A stretch of 64,000 nucleotides of DNA, from assembly GCA_030684405.1 (NCBI GenBank), contig JAUXYA010000014.1, positions 1 through 64,000 on the forward strand, in the 5' to 3' direction. The first letter of the stretch is position 1, and each line of letters begins with the position of its first letter. This stretch comes from Burkholderiales bacterium (GTDB lineage Bacteria; Pseudomonadota; Gammaproteobacteria; Burkholderiales; SG8-41). A model generated the notes under the pieces. The model was not told where the DNA came from and searched no databases. It was given only the letters and a program-made list of their open reading frames with translations. Shown in pieces: positions 63,551 through 64,000 of this stretch. The position numbers and the translations under genes were made by a program.

Positions 63551-64000
63551 ATGAAAATGAAGTGGTTCAAGCGTTTAGCTGTGTTCATTGCAATGCTGGT
63601 GGCGGCTCTGGCAGTCCTTCCATTGTTTATATCGGTGGACGACTACCGGCCGCGCATCGAACGCTTGCTTGCTGAGAAACTCAAGGAGCCTGTGACCATC
63701 AAGCGGGTCAGGCTTGCGGGATTGCCGTTGCCACATGTGGTCATCGATGGCGTGGAAATCGGCAAGGCCGATATCAAGGTAGGACGCATCGCGGTTACAC
63801 CGAATTTGCTGTCGATGCTCTCCGACACCAAGGTCATCCGCAGCATCGACATCGACGGACTGGTACTGAATCAGCGTGCACTGGACCGCATTCCCGCTTG
63901 GATCAAGACTGATCCCAAGGCCAAGCCAGCCGATTTTTCGGTGCAGGTGCGCGCGATCGTTCTCGATGGCGCATTGCTCCAATTGCAGAAAGCGAGCTTT
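63551..64000 (+). CDS. AsmA-family protein, N-terminal part (cut by window end)
   Basis: 150 residues are visible. An N-terminal membrane anchor (LAVFIAMLVAALAVLPLFI) is followed by DDYRPRIERLLAEKLKEPVTIKRVRLAGLPLPHVVIDGVEIGKADIKVG, the typical start of AsmA/TamB-like lipid-transport proteins. ATG 63551 (MKMKWFKR) is the likely start; 63557 is also in frame. It is the first host gene to the right of the element. The rest lies outside the window. Confidence 0.85.
   Translation, partial: MKMKWFKRLAVFIAMLVAALAVLPLFISVDDYRPRIERLLAEKLKEPVTIKRVRLAGLPLPHVVIDGVEIGKADIKVGRIAVTPNLLSMLSDTKVIRSIDIDGLVLNQRALDRIPAWIKTDPKAKPADFSVQVRAIVLDGALLQLQKASF

Overview
The window looks like a chromosomal segment of a betaproteobacterium, probably Burkholderiales-like. 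The reasons are a GC-rich base composition with matching codon use, four Bug-type (TctC) extracytoplasmic solute receptors, and Moco, KatG, PurL and NnrD proteins that read as betaproteobacterial. This assignment is inferred from protein character only, because no rRNA is present.

Layout. (1) 1-4.5 kb: a broken yeaH (DUF444) fragment at the edge, then a minus-strand run of a ModE/LysR-like regulator with a periplasmic-binding-protein-like domain, moeA, a DUF1330 protein, a VOC protein and a DctP-like protein without signal peptide. (2) 4.6-13.7 kb: a tightly packed plus-strand molybdenum/tungsten operon. It carries tupBCA, a MOT1-type transporter, a FecCD/BtuD-type permease-ATPase pair without its own binding protein, modABC, mobB, moaD and moaE. 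Four apparently independent oxyanion import routes sit next to cofactor-assembly genes. (3) 13.8-30 kb: housekeeping genes, namely a YbbAP-like ABC system, katG behind a strong OxyR-like site, gamma-glutamyltransferase, a UxaA-family dehydratase, the fluoride channel crcB, nnrD, purL and a NifU-like protein. (4) 30-52 kb: catabolic islands. They hold amidase plus an AtzG/GatC-like small protein, a Bug receptor and an asparaginase-like enzyme with an altered active-site motif. A minus-strand cluster follows with four Gfo/Idh/MocA dehydrogenases, a two-component flavin monooxygenase, an LLM flavoprotein and a Bug receptor. A plus-strand LysR run comes next, with an ACMSD-like amidohydrolase, NudC, a cupin, a Bug receptor, a beta-hydroxyacid dehydrogenase with an apparent ATA start, an LVIVD-repeat protein, a CobW GTPase and a RidA protein. 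(5) 52-54.7 kb: a DksA/TraR-like protein behind an FNR-type box, two glutaredoxin-like proteins and a dispersed repeat. (6) 54.7-63.4 kb: an approx. 8.7-kb integrative element bounded by a 45-bp direct repeat of the 3' part of tRNA-Asn. (7) 63.5 kb to the end: an AsmA-family gene, cut by the window.

The most interesting object is the tRNA-Asn element. It encodes a tyrosine integrase, a small winged-helix/excisionase-like protein, a zinc-ribbon/Toprim primase, a D5/DUF5906-like helicase, a P27-like small terminase, a single HK97-type major capsid protein and a secreted thermonuclease. I see no large terminase, portal, protease or tail genes. A symmetrical set of eight 7-mer iterons (four GGTAAC-type, then four inverted) brackets an AT-rich core just behind the helicase gene and looks like its replication origin. 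This fits a phage satellite that replicates itself and makes or remodels capsids while depending on a helper phage for the rest. That interpretation is inference; the gene content, att repeats and iterons are read directly from the sequence.
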